A stretch of DNA of 64,000 bases from Lithodes maja (GCA_037953745.1 JBAKBP010003199.1:1-64000), one strand, 5' to 3'. Positions 44,093 through 55,953 are shown, counted from the stretch's first letter. The notes: generated by a model from the letters alone, not told the origin. Made by a program: numbers and translations.

Positions 44093-46489
44093 ATGTTGAC
44101 GATGAAGGATAAGACAGTGGTGGAACGAAAGTCATTGATTGATTATGTATGTGTGGATGAACGAATGAAGAAATCTATGATGGATGCTAGGGTGTATAGG
44201 GGTATTGGAGGGGGTCTGTCTGATCACTATGTAGTAGTAGCTATGGTTAGGATACAAAAGAAGTGGGTGAGGAGAGCGGGAGGGAGGCGAGAGGAGGGTG
44301 GAATGGTGAGGAGGGTGGAGAGGTTGCAGGAGGAGGAAGTCAGGGAGGAGTACAGGAGAGCAGTGGAAAGACGACTAGGTGGGTTCGACCTGGAAGTTAT
44401 GGAGGAAGTGGAGGAGATGAGCAAGGTGTTTAAGGATGAGATCTGTGCAGCATGTGAGGAGGTGTGTGGAGTGAGGAGAAGAGGGAGGGGAGTGAAAGGT
44501 ACAGCATGGTGGACAGAAGAGGTAAGAATAGCTGTGGAAGAAAAGAAGAAAGCATATAGAGAGTGGTTGGGTAGTAGAGGGAATGAAGATTCCGAGAGAC
44601 CGAAACGAGCGAGGTACGTGGAGAGTAAGAGGGTGGTGAAGAGAGTAGTGAAGGAAAGTAAGAGAAGAGTAGATGAGGAATTTGGAAGGAATCTGAGTGT
44701 AAAATGGAGGGAGAGTAAGAAACTGTTCTGGAAAGAAGTCAAGAAAGTTAGGGAAGGTAGCAAGGGAAACAGTAAGGGTGTGAAAGATAAGAATGGGAGA
44801 ATGCTAGCCGAGAAGCAAGAGAGAGTCGAAAGATGGAGGGAGTACTTCAGTGAGTTGCTAAATGAAAGGAATGAAGAGCCAGCAAACATAGCTGGATATG
44901 GTATGGGAGGGAGAAGAAGAGAAGTAGTGGAGGAGGAGGTGGGGATCAGGAGGTCAGAAGTGTGGGAAGCCATGAAAAGAGTGAAGTTGGGGAAAGCACC
45001 AGGAACAGATGGAGTGTGTGGGGAAATGTTGAGGTATGGTGGTGAGATAGTGATAGAATGGGTATGGAAAATGTGCAAACTAGCATGGGAGAAGGGGAGT
45101 GCACCCGATGACTGGAAGACTGGCATAATAGTCCCCCTATATAAGGGCAAAGGGGAAAGAGGAGTGTGTGGTAACCACCGAGGAATATGTCTTCTAAGCG
45201 TAGTAGGGAAGGTATACAGTAGGGTAGTGATTGAGAGAGTGAGAGTGAGAACGGAGAAATGGATAGGCGACGAGCAGGGAGGTTTTAGGAAGGGAAGAGG
45301 ATGTGTAGATCAGATTTTTACCCTGAATTGTGTTGTGGAGAAGTATCTGGAGAAGAAACAAAAGGTGTATGTTGCCTTTATGGACTTGGAGAAGGCCTAT
45401 GACAGAGTGGATAGAGAAGGTTTGTGGAAAGTACTTAGAATATACGGAGTAGAGGGCAAGTTGCTGAAAGCAGTGAAGAGCATGTATGAGGGTGCAAAGG
45501 CGGCAGTACGTGTGGAGAGTGAGCAGAGCGAGTTCTTTGACCTGAATGTTGGTTTGAAACAGGGGTGTGTGATGTCCCCGTGGTTGTTTACTGTATATAT
45601 GGATGGAGTTATGAAAGAAATACTATCAAGAGCAGTGGATGTTGGTGTATCGCTGAAAAGGGAGGGAATTGAGTGGAAGCTACCTATACTGCTGTTTGCG
45701 GATGATACAGTTCTGATGAGTGATAATGAATGGGAGTTGCAGGGTCTGGTAAATGAGTTTGGAACAGTGTGCGAAAAACGGAATTTGAAGATAAATACGG
45801 GGAAGAGCAAGGTTATGGTCTTCGAAAGGGGTGAAGTCACAGAGTGTGAGGTGAAGCTGAACGGTCAGGCTATGGAGATCGTCAACTCTTTTAAGTATCT
45901 GGGCAGTGTGTTGAGTAAAGATGGGACTATGGATGAAGAGGTGCGGGAGAGGGTACAACAGGGGAAGAGGGTTGTAGGAACGCTAAAAGCAGTAACAAGA
46001 AATAGGGTGGTCAGTATGGAAGTGAAGAAGTCCTTGCATGACAGTGTGGTAATCCCGACACTGACTTACGGAAGCGAAGCATGGACGTTGGTTGGGAGAC
46101 TCCGACCAAGAGTGAGAGCAGTGGAAATGAATTACTTAAGGAGTGCGTGCGGAGTTACATGGAGGGATAGACAGACTAATGAGGAAGTAAGAAGGAGGTG
46201 TGGTGTGGAGGTAGATGTGCTGGAAAGTGTGAAAAGGAACAACTTGAGATGGTTCGGCCATATGGAACGTATGGAAAGCGAGAGAATGACTAAGAGGGTG
46301 TACGAGAGCGAGGTGGAGGGACAGAGGGGGAGAGGTAGACCGAATATGAGGTGGAAGGATGGAGTGAGGAACTACATGAACGAAGGCGGTGCTGGTTGGG
46401 GGGAGGGGCGTCGACTGACTTGGGACAGAGGTGCATGGGGGCGGTTCGTTCGTGGCCACCCCTTCGGGGATCACGGCGTCAGGCAATAG
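44093..46489 (+). CDS. NL5 ORF: end of AP-endonuclease, reverse transcriptase, C-terminal domain
   Basis: Open for 798 residues without a break. The start shown is the first Met after the truncation, not a natural start. The endonuclease end reads LIDYVCVD and GLSDHYVVVAMV. A long basic Arg/Glu linker follows. RT has GKAPGTDGVCGEML, PLYKGKGERGVCGNHRGI, FMDLEKAYDRVDR (motif A), GLKQGCVMSPWLF (motif B) and LFADDTVLMS (motif C). The tail has LTYGSEAWTL, NNLRWFGHMERM and GRGRPNMRWKDG, typical of RTE-clade LINEs. The reading frame shows no decay, so the insertion looks young. Confidence 0.9.
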   Translation: MLTMKDKTVVERKSLIDYVCVDERMKKSMMDARVYRGIGGGLSDHYVVVAMVRIQKKWVRRAGGRREEGGMVRRVERLQEEEVREEYRRAVERRLGGFDLEVMEEVEEMSKVFKDEICAACEEVCGVRRRGRGVKGTAWWTEEVRIAVEEKKKAYREWLGSRGNEDSERPKRARYVESKRVVKRVVKESKRRVDEEFGRNLSVKWRESKKLFWKEVKKVREGSKGNSKGVKDKNGRMLAEKQERVERWREYFSELLNERNEEPANIAGYGMGGRRREVVEEEVGIRRSEVWEAMKRVKLGKAPGTDGVCGEMLRYGGEIVIEWVWKMCKLAWEKGSAPDDWKTGIIVPLYKGKGERGVCGNHRGICLLSVVGKVYSRVVIERVRVRTEKWIGDEQGGFRKGRGCVDQIFTLNCVVEKYLEKKQKVYVAFMDLEKAYDRVDREGLWKVLRIYGVEGKLLKAVKSMYEGAKAAVRVESEQSEFFDLNVGLKQGCVMSPWLFTVYMDGVMKEILSRAVDVGVSLKREGIEWKLPILLFADDTVLMSDNEWELQGLVNEFGTVCEKRNLKINTGKSKVMVFERGEVTECEVKLNGQAMEIVNSFKYLGSVLSKDGTMDEEVRERVQQGKRVVGTLKAVTRNRVVSMEVKKSLHDSVVIPTLTYGSEAWTLVGRLRPRVRAVEMNYLRSACGVTWRDRQTNEEVRRRCGVEVDVLESVKRNNLRWFGHMERMESERMTKRVYESEVEGQRGRGRPNMRWKDGVRNYMNEGGAGWGEGRRLTWDRGAWGRFVRGHPFGDHGVRQ

Positions 46490-46501
46490 ATAGATAGATA
46501 G
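44093..46501 (+). mobile_element. NL5: 5'-truncated RTE-type LINE
   Basis: Begins abruptly inside the endonuclease, codes to a stop at 46489 and ends at once in (TAGA)n at 46488-46501. A very short 3' end with a small tandem repeat is typical of RTE elements. A decayed copy is at 55995-58890. Confidence 0.88.
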
Positions 46502-49342
46502 AATACTGAAATGACTTGTAAAACTATTGTCATTAGTAATTAAGCATTGTTTTGAGTCCTATTAAATTATTGTGACTTAAATTTATATTGTAAAGCAAAC
46601 CAACTTTATTCTATGAAGTTAAAGTGAACCAAAACGGATACAAAAAGATCCTGAAGTACTAAATGTTAATTTCCTGCATAATCACCTAATGTTTTGTGAT
46701 TGTTAAATACTTTATTTGTTTTATAAATACAATTCCATTTAATGTGACTTTATAATTCTATTCCCTGATCTATTATATTGATTCATTAAAAGTCTTGCAT
46801 TAATAAGAAAGAATAAGAATAACTAATTGGCTAATCTAATAATAATAATAATAATAATGATTTAAGATACGTAAAGAGGACAATGATTAAATGAATAATG
46901 AGATGAGAGAGAAAGAGTTAGAGGGTTAACACACTTAATGAATTATATATAAAAATATCTTAATAATATTTATACTTTGATGATAATCAATATTAATGAC
47001 TTTATTATATCGTTATTTTATAATTGCTTAAAATCCTTACTTACCAAGCTTTTCTCTATTCGTAATTAGTAGCCTACTTAATATTAAACATTAAAATAAT
47101 TCTATATAATGTTAAATAGTTTCATGATTAAATCTAATGGGGACAATAAAAAATTCGTCTACTATTTTTCCCGCCTTTGGTTCGCACCAACCTAAATTTG
47201 TTGCCATCGAGTGAATTGAATTATTTAAATCGCAGTCATCAAAATATCACTGGATTTCTATAGTCATGACTGTTACAGACATATTACTCTAACATTCTAT
47301 TCAGTACATTGTCCAATATACAAAGTATTTATGATTAATAAAACATATTTGATTAGGCCCACAAAAACACATGGCAGTCATTCGAAAAATAGTCCTGTTA
47401 ATATTTTAATAGATAGGTATCCATGTCCTAAAATTAAAATGATATGTATAAAAACTCGAGATGAACTTATAACATAATAGTCATTAGCAACTTTACTGGA
47501 TATTAGATTATACAATTATAAACTAGTTTCAGATCTGGCAAGCGCATAATAAATTGATGCCAGTGTTCGCTACCCATAATAGTCATTATACGAAACTTCT
47601 CGGACAGTAAACATCTCTTTCCCAGTTAACTTACTTTGTTAAATTTGACATTAGTTGTGCATCTATGTGCACATTAGCAGTAATGGTGGTAGATATTTGT
47701 TTCTCACAGATGGAAATCTTAATATAATGTGGATTATAGTCTTAATAAAGGTAAAATGTTCAGTTATAGATTGTGTCGTGCGTGCGTGTGTGTGTGTGTG
47801 TATTCCAAGGTTGCCAGCGCACATCATATCTCCAAACTCGCCCAAAAGTAGCCCAATCACTTAATACCGCACAACAGACTATTTCAGCTATTTTAATCCT
47901 ATCACACACATTTTCTGATATGTCTATCTTTAACAGCCATGCATGCATGATACTATGAGTTCCTCAAATATAACTAGGCCTAGTCCCATATAGCCTACTG
48001 TATGAGTAGTGGCCTACGTGTCACATCATTTAAATATTAATGAAATACCACATATATTATTATCACAATCATGCACTCATCAAATCTGCATCAATGTCCC
48101 AATCCCCCCTCACAAACAATCACTTAATTAGGCTATTCAGTCACCACCACATAGGCTACCATACATGTATAGTACAACCAACAGAAAACCATAATGAACG
48201 TTTGTATGAAATGTAGCCTAGAAATAGGCTACTCAACACCTCTACAACTTTAATAGTATATAGAACCAGCCCAATTCCGCATTCCTCAATGTTAGTTAGT
48301 CAGGATAATACTTCAGAGGCTATCCACCCCATCACACTGTAAATCAAGACTATAATATCGTTTGAAATGGAAACTCGCAAATCTACGCTTCTGAACGAAT
48401 CCTAACTAGCCCAATGGTGCGAACAAAAGAAGACCTTGGCAACACTGTGTACGTATATCCCGCCAAGGTCAGCTAACGAGCTAAACAGTCGCCCGTGGAA
48501 AAGGCAGTGTTGTAAAAAAAAATGTCACCATCTTTTTCGAATTTCCTGCATCTCCACGTATGTAATTTGCTGCCTCTGTGTTCTATGACATTCTGATTCA
48601 CATTGATTGATTTCCTGTCACTGGTCTAATAAAAAATATAGCCGGTAACATATTTAGCTGCCCGATTTGATAGTGGATTATAAATTGGTAACTTAAAAGC
48701 TCACGATAGCTTGTTTTGTAGGAAAGAAACTATAGTGCGCAGGCGCAGACATTCAACCTGCCAAATTCTACAGCTACAGAATATAATACCGTATGTTCAG
48801 CCAATTTCTACTGAAACACGTATTTGTTAGTAACTAAAAAGGAAGTAAATAGTTAAATACAATACTTCAATGAGTATTAAAATATCGCCCAGCCTATCAC
48901 ACCACATTAGATGAAACTAAATTTCTTGTTCAATAAGCTGATATTTATGTATCGAATTATGTTAATTATTATATATTCACTGCATTACCGAGTATATAAC
49001 CATCATATTATGAAACTAGTAAAAATATACTACACAACTATGTGTCAGATAAGTGTGTAAACTGTATTAAACCTCTTAAATCACAAACCCTCAAACCCCT
49101 CAATGGTGTATCACACACGATAGTCGTTTGAATAAGACCCCCAGCGCCATCTGGATTTTTACCACTATTTTCCCTCATTGAAGTGTATCAGAGTATAAAG
49201 GATAAGTGTCCCAACAGCTAAAAGGCAAGCAAGTAACAACAGAACAAACTTTAACATTTTAAGTTCTATTGGCCTTCAGCTGTTTGATACCTTTTCATAT
49301 TGTCTGTTCTGTCTAGTTAACCACTTCTGAATCAAGATACGT

Positions 49343-49349
<7 letters not shown>
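46502..49349. other. AT-rich DNA without recognised genes
   Basis: No coding region, RNA gene or element end was recognised. It contains short microsatellites ((AAT)n near 46840, (GT)n near 47785). It is the longest stretch that could be plain host DNA. Its right end reads GATACGTAACA before a (TA)n tract, like the end of the LTR-like block at 52131. Confidence 0.5.
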
Positions 49350-49550
<201 letters not shown>

Positions 49551-49552
49551 TA

Positions 49553-50361
49553 CAGGGTGTCCCAGGAGGAAAGGGCATAACTTTAGGAAATGATAAAACA
49601 AAATATTCTAAGCCTAAAATGTTTTATAAGGAATATTCCGAATCTCAACCAGTAGAGATATTCTATGATGAAAATAGCATTTTATAGAGTATTTCCCCAT
49701 AAGGGTGGCCTAGCTGTCATAGTACCTACCACACCTCCATCTAACTGCACTTATTTTACCATGTTATTATAAAAATATTATAATTCTGTAAGTTGCAAAA
49801 TAATAATAGATATAATAACTCACTTTAGGGGAGGTGTGGTGGAGTGGTCTTGCCACTGGCCTGGTAATCCAAAGGTCCCGGGTTCAAATCCCGATGTATC
49901 AATGGGAAGATATTATTGGGATGGAATTTGTGCTGTACCTAGTATCAGTGCATTACCACAAAGCCCACCGAAACGTCAATAAAATACCCTCATTGTTCCC
50001 TGATTAAATAGCACTGTATGAATATTCCCATATTCAAAATATGCTATAGGGGTGCAATGCCTGGTGAGTTATCTGCTCAACAGGTGGCGTTGTGTGTGTG
50101 TAAGTGTGAGAGTCCGAGTGTAGAGGGTGAGACAGTGAAGCACGGGAACGAGATGGCTTCAGAGATGGGGTCGTTTCGGGCCATGAGTGAGCACCGTGCC
50201 TCATGTGAAGGCAAGATGGCAGGTGCTCGTTGTACTCAACGTGCTTCACATGTCTCACTCCCTAGACTGGAACAAGACCTCACGGGCTTCACTGTTCATT
50301 GTAAAGCGGTGAATGTTAAGGCTCTCAGCCTATGCCCGAGAGGAAGTAAGTTGGAATATAG

Positions 50362-50396
<35 letters not shown>

Positions 50397-50584
50397 TTGG
50401 ATCAGTTGGAAACTATCTGACATGGAAGAGTCCATTACAATGAGGCGGAGGAGGAAAATATATAAAACCTTCAATATCTTCTTAACGGTTGAGATTTGGA
50501 CTTTTTGTTATGGAACATTTTAGGCTTAGAATACCTTGTTTTATCATTTCTGAAAGTTATGCCCTTTCCTCCTAGGACACCCTG
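49553..50584. mobile_element. Mariner-type MITE with about 72-bp inverted repeats, carrying a SINE
   Basis: The left end CAGGGTGTCCCAGGAGGAAA is repeated inverted at the right end (TTTCCTCCTAGGACACCCTG). Matching continues for about 72 bases. TA flanks both sides inside a TA microsatellite, which fits Tc1/mariner insertion. Without the SINE (49828-50394) the element is about 465 bp and has no transposase. Confidence 0.85.
49828..50394 (+). mobile_element. SINE copy 1 (tRNA-like head, about 530-bp body, poly-A)
   Basis: The head has a box B GGTTCAAATCC in GGTCCCGGGTTCAAATCCCG and a plausible box A (TGGTGGAGTGG). The body runs to a poly-A of about 33 bases (50362-50394). It is flanked by ACTTT on both sides. 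A second, nearly identical copy on the minus strand is at 55398-55955. The 124-141 residue open frame in the body ends in poly-Lys from the poly-A and is probably not a gene. Confidence 0.75.
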
Positions 50585-50605
50585 TATATATATATATATA
50601 TATAT

Positions 50606-52131
50606 TGTCACAATGACCAGGCTCTTTTAGGGTCATTTAGGAGTAGCTAGACTCGAGTGGCGCCAGTCTTTCTGAAAGCAGCTGTGCCAAGTCTATTAGA
50701 AAGACCTGGTATTGTGAGTTTCACTCCAATACCCTTCCAATTGCACATGACTACTTTTGCCGTGCCTCTAAGCATTTGTGTCTCAATAAACATTTGTGTA
50801 GAATGAGCCAATAGAGTGTTATTAGTTTCGTATATGAAGTTTTTTTTTAGTGGCAACGTCGGGGCTTGCAAGCGAGGGGAGGAAGGAATGTTGCTCCTGT
50901 CTCGTGGGAGGTGATTTTGCTGGCACCACGAGTTTATTTAATTACGTGACCATTGCAAGTTTAGTTGTTACAATATCTAGATATACTTTATTTTATCTGC
51001 CACGCTGTTTTAGCCAATATGTTAACACCGGAATACGTTATTATAAGTTATTCTTGTGAAGTGTCCTAGTGTTATCATATCGTGTGGTGATATATTGCAA
51101 CCCTTTAGTTTTGAAGCCGGCTGCCGCTAGTGACGCGAGGCCTCGCCATTCTCTCGTAGGCGGCCAGACTAGATAGTTGGTGTCCTCTCTCTCTTGTGAT
51201 CCATCAGTCTGCCCCTTTTGTTTGTCCTTGCTTGCATCATAGTAACGTAACGTAATTAACAGAGAATCCTAGACATTCATTTCTTCTTTTAATTATCCTT
51301 TTACTATGATCAGCATTTATTATATTTCACTATGTTTTATATATTCTGTACCTCCGGTGGCTGACTTCGGAATCCGTGATAGGGAAGAGCTGGGAGACTT
51401 GCCGGGGTCCTTACTAATAAGCACTGTTAATCCCATAGACAGTCCACACACACACACATCCATAACCCCTACATATTTTTCCCCTTGTTTGTGCTTAGTA
51501 CCCGGTAACAACCTTGACGGTTCTGCCCCAGCAAGTGTTTGTTCCCTATCTCGGGTTTCGAACTAAGGCAACGGAGTGTTTCATATTAATTAGGAATCCA
51601 GCTTCAGTCTAGCCCCCCCCCCCCCCCCCATAGTTAAGGGAGTATCGGGCGGTATCTCACTGGGGGCCCAGGTTGAAGCAGGATATATTGGTGTGATATA
51701 TGCAATATTATTATGTGCAACTCTCTTGGGTTGAGAGTGGATTACCGTTGGCTGGTTTGCGCACGGTTTAGTACTGTCAAGGGCGCGCATAGCCTGTTAT
51801 GCTCGAAGTACACCTGCACTCTTGTTTCTTTGATGTCTGCTGGTAGCCTATATGTATTTAACTGTTTTGATTATCCAACGCAGCATTGCTAATCCCGGTG
51901 TTGGTTTCGAGTTCTCGTAGCTAGTAAGTTACATGAGTATCTCTGTTCTAATTATTATTCAGAACAGGAGCAGGGCAGTGTGCACCTTAAGCCCTGAGAA
52001 GAGCCTGGAAGTGTTCATAAAGCTCTTACCTGTTGCGTCGTGGTGTTGTTTGGTAGAAAGACAAGGTGCATTTGCATTAGTCATTATTTTCGTATACCGT
52101 CTCTAAGCAACTGAGGTCCAGATTCGTAACA
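50606..52131 (+). mobile_element. LTR-like block (TGT...ACA), possible solo LTR or LTR plus leader
   Basis: Starts TGTCACAATGACC and ends GATTCGTAACA between TA tracts, so the ends are TGT...ACA as in LTRs. An AATAAA is near 50786. A stretch TGGCAACGTCGGGGC near 50849 looks like a primer-binding site, which would make the first 240 bases the LTR and the rest leader. No second LTR or protein was found. A C-run lies near 51613. No coding region. Confidence 0.35.
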
Positions 52132-52189
52132 ATATATATATATATATTTATTTAAATTTAGTAATAATATAGATATGTATATATAATTT

Positions 52190-53088
52190 TATTTGAGTAA
52201 AGGGAGACATAAGAGAAAGCTGCCTCTAACAAGTGTCTCCCCCAAAGTTGAGTGACGGAGGGAAATGCAAGGTACGTTAGAGTCAAAATGTCTGAACACA
52301 CGGGGCTTGAAGCAGTTTAAGGCATAGGATGAGGGAAAGACAGGTTGAGGTATAGAGTGCCTGAGTTGACTTGTTCCCTCTCCGCAAGGGAAGTATACAC
52401 TGAGAAAGCTTTGAAGAACAGTGATTATTGTAATATCGGTAGAAGAGAGAGAAATGCAACTTTGAGGCATGTAGAGAGAGTTTATAGGGAATTGGAAAGA
52501 GGAAGTACATTAATGAGACAAAATGATTTGACTCTATCCTTGTGAGAAGTAAGGTATGGATAGAACCTCCCCACACATGTGAACAATATTCGATACATGG
52601 GCGCGCTGTGCCCCTAAACAGAACAAGAAGCTGCCTGGGGGTAAAGAGCCCATGAGGATGGTTGAGCACACCTAACTTCTGGGAAGCTGATTCTGGCATG
52701 AGTGGTTAAATGATCTTTCCAAAAAAAGGCTCTGAGAAAAAGAAACACCGAGTATACTGAGATAATATGAAGGATTAATTTGTCTATTGTTGAAGTATAA
52801 GGGAAAGTCGTGTGAAAGATCATGGCGTGTAGTTATATGTAGAAGTTGGGTTTTGAAAGCATTGAAAGTGACAAGATTTCCTCTGCCCCAATCGGATAAT
52901 TGTTGATAGAACAGAACATAGGCGTGATATGGCCTGATCACGTGAGGGTTGGAGTGATTGCATGCTGGGTCATTGTGGAAAACTAGTTGAATAGTATAAG
53001 GTAGCGTCATCAGCAAATGAGTTGAGGGGTTGAAAGGTACAGACTCTAACAAAGGTTTTCGACATGCATAGAACAATAAAGGTCTCAC
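52190..53088 (-). pseudogene. NL7 ORF2, C-terminal part
   Basis: Pieces in several frames match NL1: YADD-region remnants, SQKLGVLNHPHGLFTPRQLL (NL1 SQKLGVLNRLRGFFSPAQLL), GTARPCIEYCSHVWGGS and the end VFPSSYALNCFK. No frame runs through. Confidence 0.75.
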
Positions 53089-53138
53089 TGAAGGAAAACA
53101 TATTGGCGATCTGAAAGTAGTTTATGGGAAGACAAGTG

Positions 53139-54140
53139 ATCAATTGATTCAGATAGCGATATAGAGTGCCTCCAAAGGGATCTAGATACCTTACATGAAT
53201 GGTCAGTAAATTGGCAGATGAAGTTTAACATTGACAAATGCAAGGTATTAAAGATAGGGAAGATGCAAACAAATGTTAAATATAAACTAGCTAATTTAGA
53301 ATTAGAAAATTCAGACTGCGAGAAAGATCTAGGTGTGTTTGTTAGCAATGATTTGAAGCCTAGAAAACAGTGTATAGGCGTTCGTAATAAGGCAAACAGG
53401 ATTCTCGGGTTCATCTCTAGGAGTGTGAGTAACAGAACTGCTGATGTTATCTTAAAACTTTACTTGTCATTAGTGAGACCCCATATGGATTATGCTGTCC
53501 AATTTTGGTGTCCTTATTACAGAATGGACATAGTTTCATTGGAGAGAGTACAGCGTAGAATGACAAAAATGATCCATAATATTAGAAATCTTCCGTATGA
53601 AGAAAGGTTGAAGAAATTAGGTTTACATTCGTTAGAGAGACGCAGAGTTAGAGGGGATATGATAGAGGTGTTCAAGTGGGTTAGTGGGATTAACAAAGGG
53701 GACATGACAAATGTACTAAAGCTCAGTGATAGCGAAAGAACTCGTACCAATGGTTTCAAATTAGATAAATTTCGTTTCAGAAAATATATAGGCAAATATT
53801 GGTTTGGTAACAGAGTTGTAGATGGGTGGAATGGGCTACCAAGTGCTATAGTGGGATCTAAAACTGTAGAGAGCTTTAAGATAAAATTGGATAAGCATAT
53901 GGACGAGAAGGGTTGGGTGTGAAGGGGGATCAGCCGGGTTGGGCCAATCAGCGCTCTGCAGACCCCCATAATCCTGCGTTAATCTCTAACCGTTTTGGTA
54001 AGATGATCCTCAGGGTATTAGAGTGTTGAGCCTATAATTGGGCTTTGTAATTGATTTGGGGTTGTGTGGGACCGGGATCTGCCTTGCTTAGGCCAATCGG
54101 CTTTCTGCAGACTCCCATTTTCTTATGTTCTTATGTTCTT
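53139..54140 (+). mobile_element. NL8: 5'-truncated CR1-like LINE inserted in NL7
   Basis: Flanked by a 5-bp duplication AAGTG (53134-53138 and 54141-54145) that restores the NL7 sequence when removed. The 3' end is a short tandem TTCTTATG repeat, typical of CR1-type elements. Confidence 0.85.
53141..53922 (+). CDS. NL8 reverse transcriptase, C-terminal part
   Basis: Open from the truncation point to a stop at 53922. It reads WQMKFNIDKCKVLKIG, EKDLGVFVSNDLKP, ANRILGFISRS, VRPHMDYAVQFWCPYY, LERVQRRMTKMI, LERRRVRGDMIEVFK and NGLPSAIV. These are the region after the RT catalytic motif and the C-terminal domain of CR1/L2-type LINEs. The catalytic motifs themselves are missing by 5' truncation. 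No break in the remaining frame. Confidence 0.85.
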
Positions 54141-54145
54141 AAGTG

Positions 54146-55255
54146 CTTAAGAAATTATTATTTAAGAATAGTTTCATAAATTTAGTGATGCAAAGAGAAA
54201 AAGAGATAAATTTGACGATATTTGGAGGGTTGAAAGCGGTCAACCTTCTTTGGAACAGGTTGAATGAGAGCAAACTTTCAGCAAAAGGAAAGACTTTACA
54301 GGAAAGATAGAGATGAAAGAGTTTGCCTAGGCAGGGAGTCGGCACGAAAGAACCATTTTTTTTGTACAAGAGGAAGAACACCATCTGTTCTGTACGCCTC
54401 CTTCTTCGTATTAATCCCAGAAAGGACAAAAAGTACATCCTTAAAGATATTATGATATTAGGCATAAGTGAGAGAGAAGGGTAGTGGAGTGGAATGACCA
54501 GCACCTGAATCATCCAAGGTTGAGTTTTTAGCAAAAGCTCAAGTGAAAAGTTCAGCGTTGTCAGAAGATGCGGCGTTGGTGCCGTCGGAATGGAAAAGGG
54601 GAGGGAAAGATGAAGAGGAAAATTGTTGAAAAGGTATTTAGATAGATACCAGAAAGCTTGGGAAGAGCTAAAGTTGGAAAGCTCCGAACATATATTATTA
54701 ATGAAAGAGTTTTTGGCGAGTTGAAGAACAGATTTTGCTTGATTCTGAGCAGAAACATAATAAGTACGATATTCTTGAGTTTGAGTCAAAGAATTTTGAA
54801 TAGTCAGTAGAGTTAGGGGAGAGATAAACAGCACAGCTACAGTTAGTGAGAGAGGGACAAGATAGAATGCGGAAGCGTCAAAGTTGAGAACACAAGAGCA
54901 AGTAAGATTGTTGCATACGCACAACATTAATTTTTGGCTTTACATTGAGGATAGAGATAGTAGGAGGATAACGAGACGGTCCTGCTGTTAGGTGCCCCAG
55001 GCAACTGAGTTTCAGTGAGGAAACGTAGGTCAGGATTGGTAGAAGACAGATGGCTGGGTCTTGTGTCATCCCACTGTGTATTACTTTAATAAATTGATGT
55101 ATTGGAAAGATGAATAGTGTGCTTGTGTGGTGTAGTGTTAAGGAGAGAGTGTTTGTGAGAGCCAATTCAATGTAACTCTGTGTAAGTGAGGCACAAAGAA
55201 AATCAGTAAGAGAGGGTGAGGAAATGAAACAGGAGTTCCAGCGACTACTTGTCAA
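54146..55255 (-). pseudogene. NL7 ORF2, linker and N-terminal RT part
   Basis: Matches NL1 in AQNQAKSVLQLAKNSFINN, NFSSSQAFWYLSKYL and PTPCLGKLFHLYLS, with several frameshifts. The upstream part to 55255 has open sequence but no motif I can assign. Confidence 0.7.
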
Positions 55256-55264
55256 ATGATTATA

Positions 55265-55391
55265 GCCTCTTTTAGGAATAGCCCAGTCAGATTGGTGCCT
55301 GCCTATTATCTCCCTATGCAGTATATATTATATACTGTATAGGGATTTATTAGGCAGGTACCAAACGAAAAGGGCTATTCCTAAAAGAGGC
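55265..55391. mobile_element. Palindromic MITE (127 bp)
   Basis: GCCTCTTTTAGGAATAGCCC at the left is inverted at the right (GGGCTATTCCTAAAAGAGGC). The arms continue to pair through GGTGCCTGCCTA and TAGGCAGGTACC down to a TATATTATATA centre, so the whole element can form one hairpin. TA flanks both ends. Confidence 0.85.
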
Positions 55392-55397
55392 TATATA

Positions 55398-55953
55398 TTT
55401 TTTTTTTTTTTTTTTTTTTTTCTATATTCCAACTTACTTCCTCTCGGGCATAGGCTGAGAGCCTTAACATTCACCGCTTTACAATGAACAGTGAAGCCTG
55501 TGAGGTCTTGTTCCAGTCTAGGGAGTGAGACATGTGAAGCACGTAGAGTACAACGAGCACCTGCCATCTTGCCTTCACATGAGGCACGGTGCTCACTCAT
55601 GGCCCGAAACGACCCCATCTCTGAAGCCATCTCGTTCCCGTTTTTCACTGTCTCACCCTCTACACTCGGACTCTCACACTTACACACACACAACGCCACC
55701 TGTTGAGCAGATAACTCACCAGGCATTGCACCCCTATAGCATATGTTGAATATGGGAATATTCATACAGTGCTATTTAATCAGGGAACAATGAGGGTATT
55801 TTATTGACGTTTCGGTGGGCTTTGTGGTAATGCACTGATACTAGGTACAGCACAAATTCCATCCCAATAATATCTTCCCATTGATACATCGGGATTTGAA
55901 CCCGGGACCTTTGGAATACCAGGCCAGTGGCAAGACCACTCCACCACACCTCC

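Larger units (their letters stand above)
52190..55255 (-). mobile_element. NL7: decayed copy of the NL1 LINE family
   Basis: Corresponds to NL1 along the 3' end (GTGTCTCCCCCAAAGTTGA against NL1 GTGCCTCCCCCATAGTTGA), the C-terminal domain (52283-52699), RT and linker (54146-54800). It is disrupted by many stops and frameshifts, with part of the RT around motifs B and C lost, and by insertion NL8. The 5' limit near 55255 is uncertain. Confidence 0.75.

Noticed and set aside
44227..45840. Ser/Thr/Leu-rich minus-strand open frames opposite the RTE gene
   Set aside because: Antisense shadows of the purine-rich RTE coding strand.
48430..48520. Short inverted pair CAACACTG / CAGTGTTG as MITE ends
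   Set aside because: The match is too short and no target duplication could be found.
50018..50443. 141-residue open frame, with a similar one at 55391-55765
   Set aside because: It lies in the SINE body and ends in poly-Lys from the poly-A tail. The two copies show no sign of protein constraint.
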